Positions 6,080 to 6,990 of a stretch of DNA of 6,990 nt are shown piece by piece. Each line of letters opens with the position of its first letter. The stretch's first letter is position 1. Under the pieces are notes generated by a model that saw nothing but the letters and a program-made list of their open reading frames with translations, searched no databases and had not been told where the DNA came from. Location of the stretch: NCBI GenBank assembly GCA_002417905.1, contig DIDB01000192.1, positions 1-6,990 on the forward strand, read 5' to 3'. This DNA comes from Pseudomonadaceae bacterium UBA5811. Lineage in GTDB: Bacteria > Pseudomonadota > Gammaproteobacteria > Pseudomonadales > Pseudomonadaceae. Both the position numbers and the translations under genes were made by a program.

Positions 6080-6988
6080 TCAGGGCTGGCGTGCAGGCCC
6101 GTCCCGGCGTGCATGGAGGGTCTGGCCACGCCAGCTGACCTGCCAGCTGGTCAGTGCCACCGCCCACTCCAGCAGCAGCAGGGCATCCCGCAGCGGGGTC
6201 AGACACAGGTCGCGCCAGTCCGAGGCCGGACGCCGGGCTGGGCAGTCGGCGATAAAGCGGGCCATCCGGGCTGCCAGCGCCAGCAGGGCCAGGCCGCCGC
6301 TCCAGAGGGTAGGCGCCAGCCAGAGGCCCAGCAGGCAGACGGGCCAGGTAAAGCAGACAAAACTCATGACAAAGCCGGCCGGGGCAATCGAGCGGATGGT
6401 GCGCAGCCAGCGCAGTTCGTGCTGCCACAGCTCACCTGGCCGGGTTTCGCTGATTTCAGTGCCGACCACCACATCAGACAGTACGGTGCGCAATCCCTGC
6501 TGGCGGGTCAGTTCGCCCAGCCAGAAATCATCGGCCAGTGCATCGCTCAGCCGTTCAAAGCCGCCAATCCGCTGCAGGCTGTCACGGCGCAGGGCGATGG
6601 TGGAACCAAAGGCAAAGCGGGTGGAGCCGAAGGTGTGGGACAGGCGCACCGAGGGGGCAAACCAGTCATCGACAAAGAGACTGCCCAGCCGGGACCAGAA
6701 GCCGGGCTGCGGGCAGCCATGATAAAGGCAGGTGACAATGCCGACTTCCGGGCTGGCGAGCGGTGCCGTGACCCGGGCCAGGTAGTCCGGATCCACGCTG
6801 ATATCCGCATCGGCCAGCACCAGCCAGTCATGACGGGCCCGTGGCAGCATGTTCAGCAGGTTGCTGACTTTCAGGTTGGCCCCATACACCCGCTGGTCAA
6901 CCACCAGGTCAATGGTCCGCTCCGGAAAGGCCTGCTGCAGCTGGCGAACCACGACGATGGCCGGCACCTGCGGGTCACGGCCCCCGAA
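6080..6988 (-). CDS. hpnI: Hopanoid glycosyltransferase HpnI, C-terminal part (5' end beyond the right edge)
   Basis: 302 residues are visible and the frame continues to the window edge. A GTG at 6967 is only an internal valine; the upstream FGGRDPQ is family-like. This is a GT2/GT21 (ceramide glucosyltransferase-like) enzyme. GANLKVSNLLNM is followed by VLADADISVDPDYL (the DxD nucleotide-sugar and metal site, about 6800-6814), then DDFWLGE (catalytic base region) and QHELRWLRT (the (Q/R)xxRW motif). These are the D2, D3 and (Q/R)xxRW signatures of processive-type GT2 enzymes. C-terminal hydrophobic segments (about 6310-6380 and 6130-6180) anchor it to the membrane. HpnI transfers N-acetylglucosamine to bacteriohopanetetrol, the first of three steps completed by HpnK and HpnJ. 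The missing N-terminus should be roughly 80-90 residues, with a membrane segment and the first aspartate. It is the first visible gene of the operon. Confidence 0.92.
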   Translation of the reverse strand, partial: FGGRDPQVPAIVVVRQLQQAFPERTIDLVVDQRVYGANLKVSNLLNMLPRARHDWLVLADADISVDPDYLARVTAPLASPEVGIVTCLYHGCPQPGFWSRLGSLFVDDWFAPSVRLSHTFGSTRFAFGSTIALRRDSLQRIGGFERLSDALADDFWLGELTRQQGLRTVLSDVVVGTEISETRPGELWQHELRWLRTIRSIAPAGFVMSFVCFTWPVCLLGLWLAPTLWSGGLALLALAARMARFIADCPARRPASDWRDLCLTPLRDALLLLEWAVALTSWQVSWRGQTLHARRDGPARQP

Positions 6989-6990
6989 TA

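Noticed and set aside
6021..6428. Open in-frame extension upstream of hpnJ that would add 136 residues
   Set aside because: It overlaps hpnI in another frame, has shadow-like composition, and the ATG at 6020 has a good ribosome site and the family-typical N-terminus.

Overview
This window is part of a bacterial hopanoid (pentacyclic triterpenoid lipid) biosynthesis locus. It is GC-rich, densely packed and intron-free, with Shine-Dalgarno-like sites and ATG starts. The gene content fits a Gram-negative proteobacterium. A squalene synthase of the single-enzyme type next to hpnA and hpnIJKL would suit a gamma-proteobacterium or Acidithiobacillus-like lineage, but that placement is a guess and no species can be read from the sequence.

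Layout. At the left edge, on the minus strand, lies the N-terminal part of a squalene/phytoene synthase, which runs off the window. A roughly 270-base AT-richer spacer separates it from the divergent hpnA on the plus strand (793-1773). hpnA converges, with only 9 bases between stop codons, on a minus-strand block that reads right to left: hpnI (glycosyltransferase, 5' end outside the window), hpnJ (radical SAM), hpnK (YdjC-type deacetylase), hpnL (membrane protein) and a ferritin-like diiron protein. hpnJ/hpnK and hpnK/hpnL overlap by 4 bases each; hpnI/hpnJ are 59 bases apart and hpnL/ferritin-like 55 bases apart. This looks like one operon.

How the genes work together. Squalene synthase joins two farnesyl diphosphates to make squalene, the substrate for hopene cyclisation (the cyclase is not in this window). 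From published work on Burkholderia hopanoids, HpnI adds N-acetylglucosamine to bacteriohopanetetrol, HpnK removes the acetyl group, and the radical SAM enzyme HpnJ converts the glucosaminyl product to the cyclitol ether. HpnL is a predicted lipid transporter/flippase-like membrane protein. HpnA is a conserved NAD(P)-dependent sugar/flavonol-reductase-like SDR of uncertain step. The organism therefore probably makes bacteriohopanetetrol cyclitol ether.

The least explained element is the ferritin-like protein at the end of the operon. It carries two ExxH motifs and extra helix glutamates, as in diiron carboxylate enzymes, and its place in the operon suggests an undescribed role in hopanoid modification or protection. 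No RNA genes, CRISPR arrays, insertion sequences or long repeats were seen.
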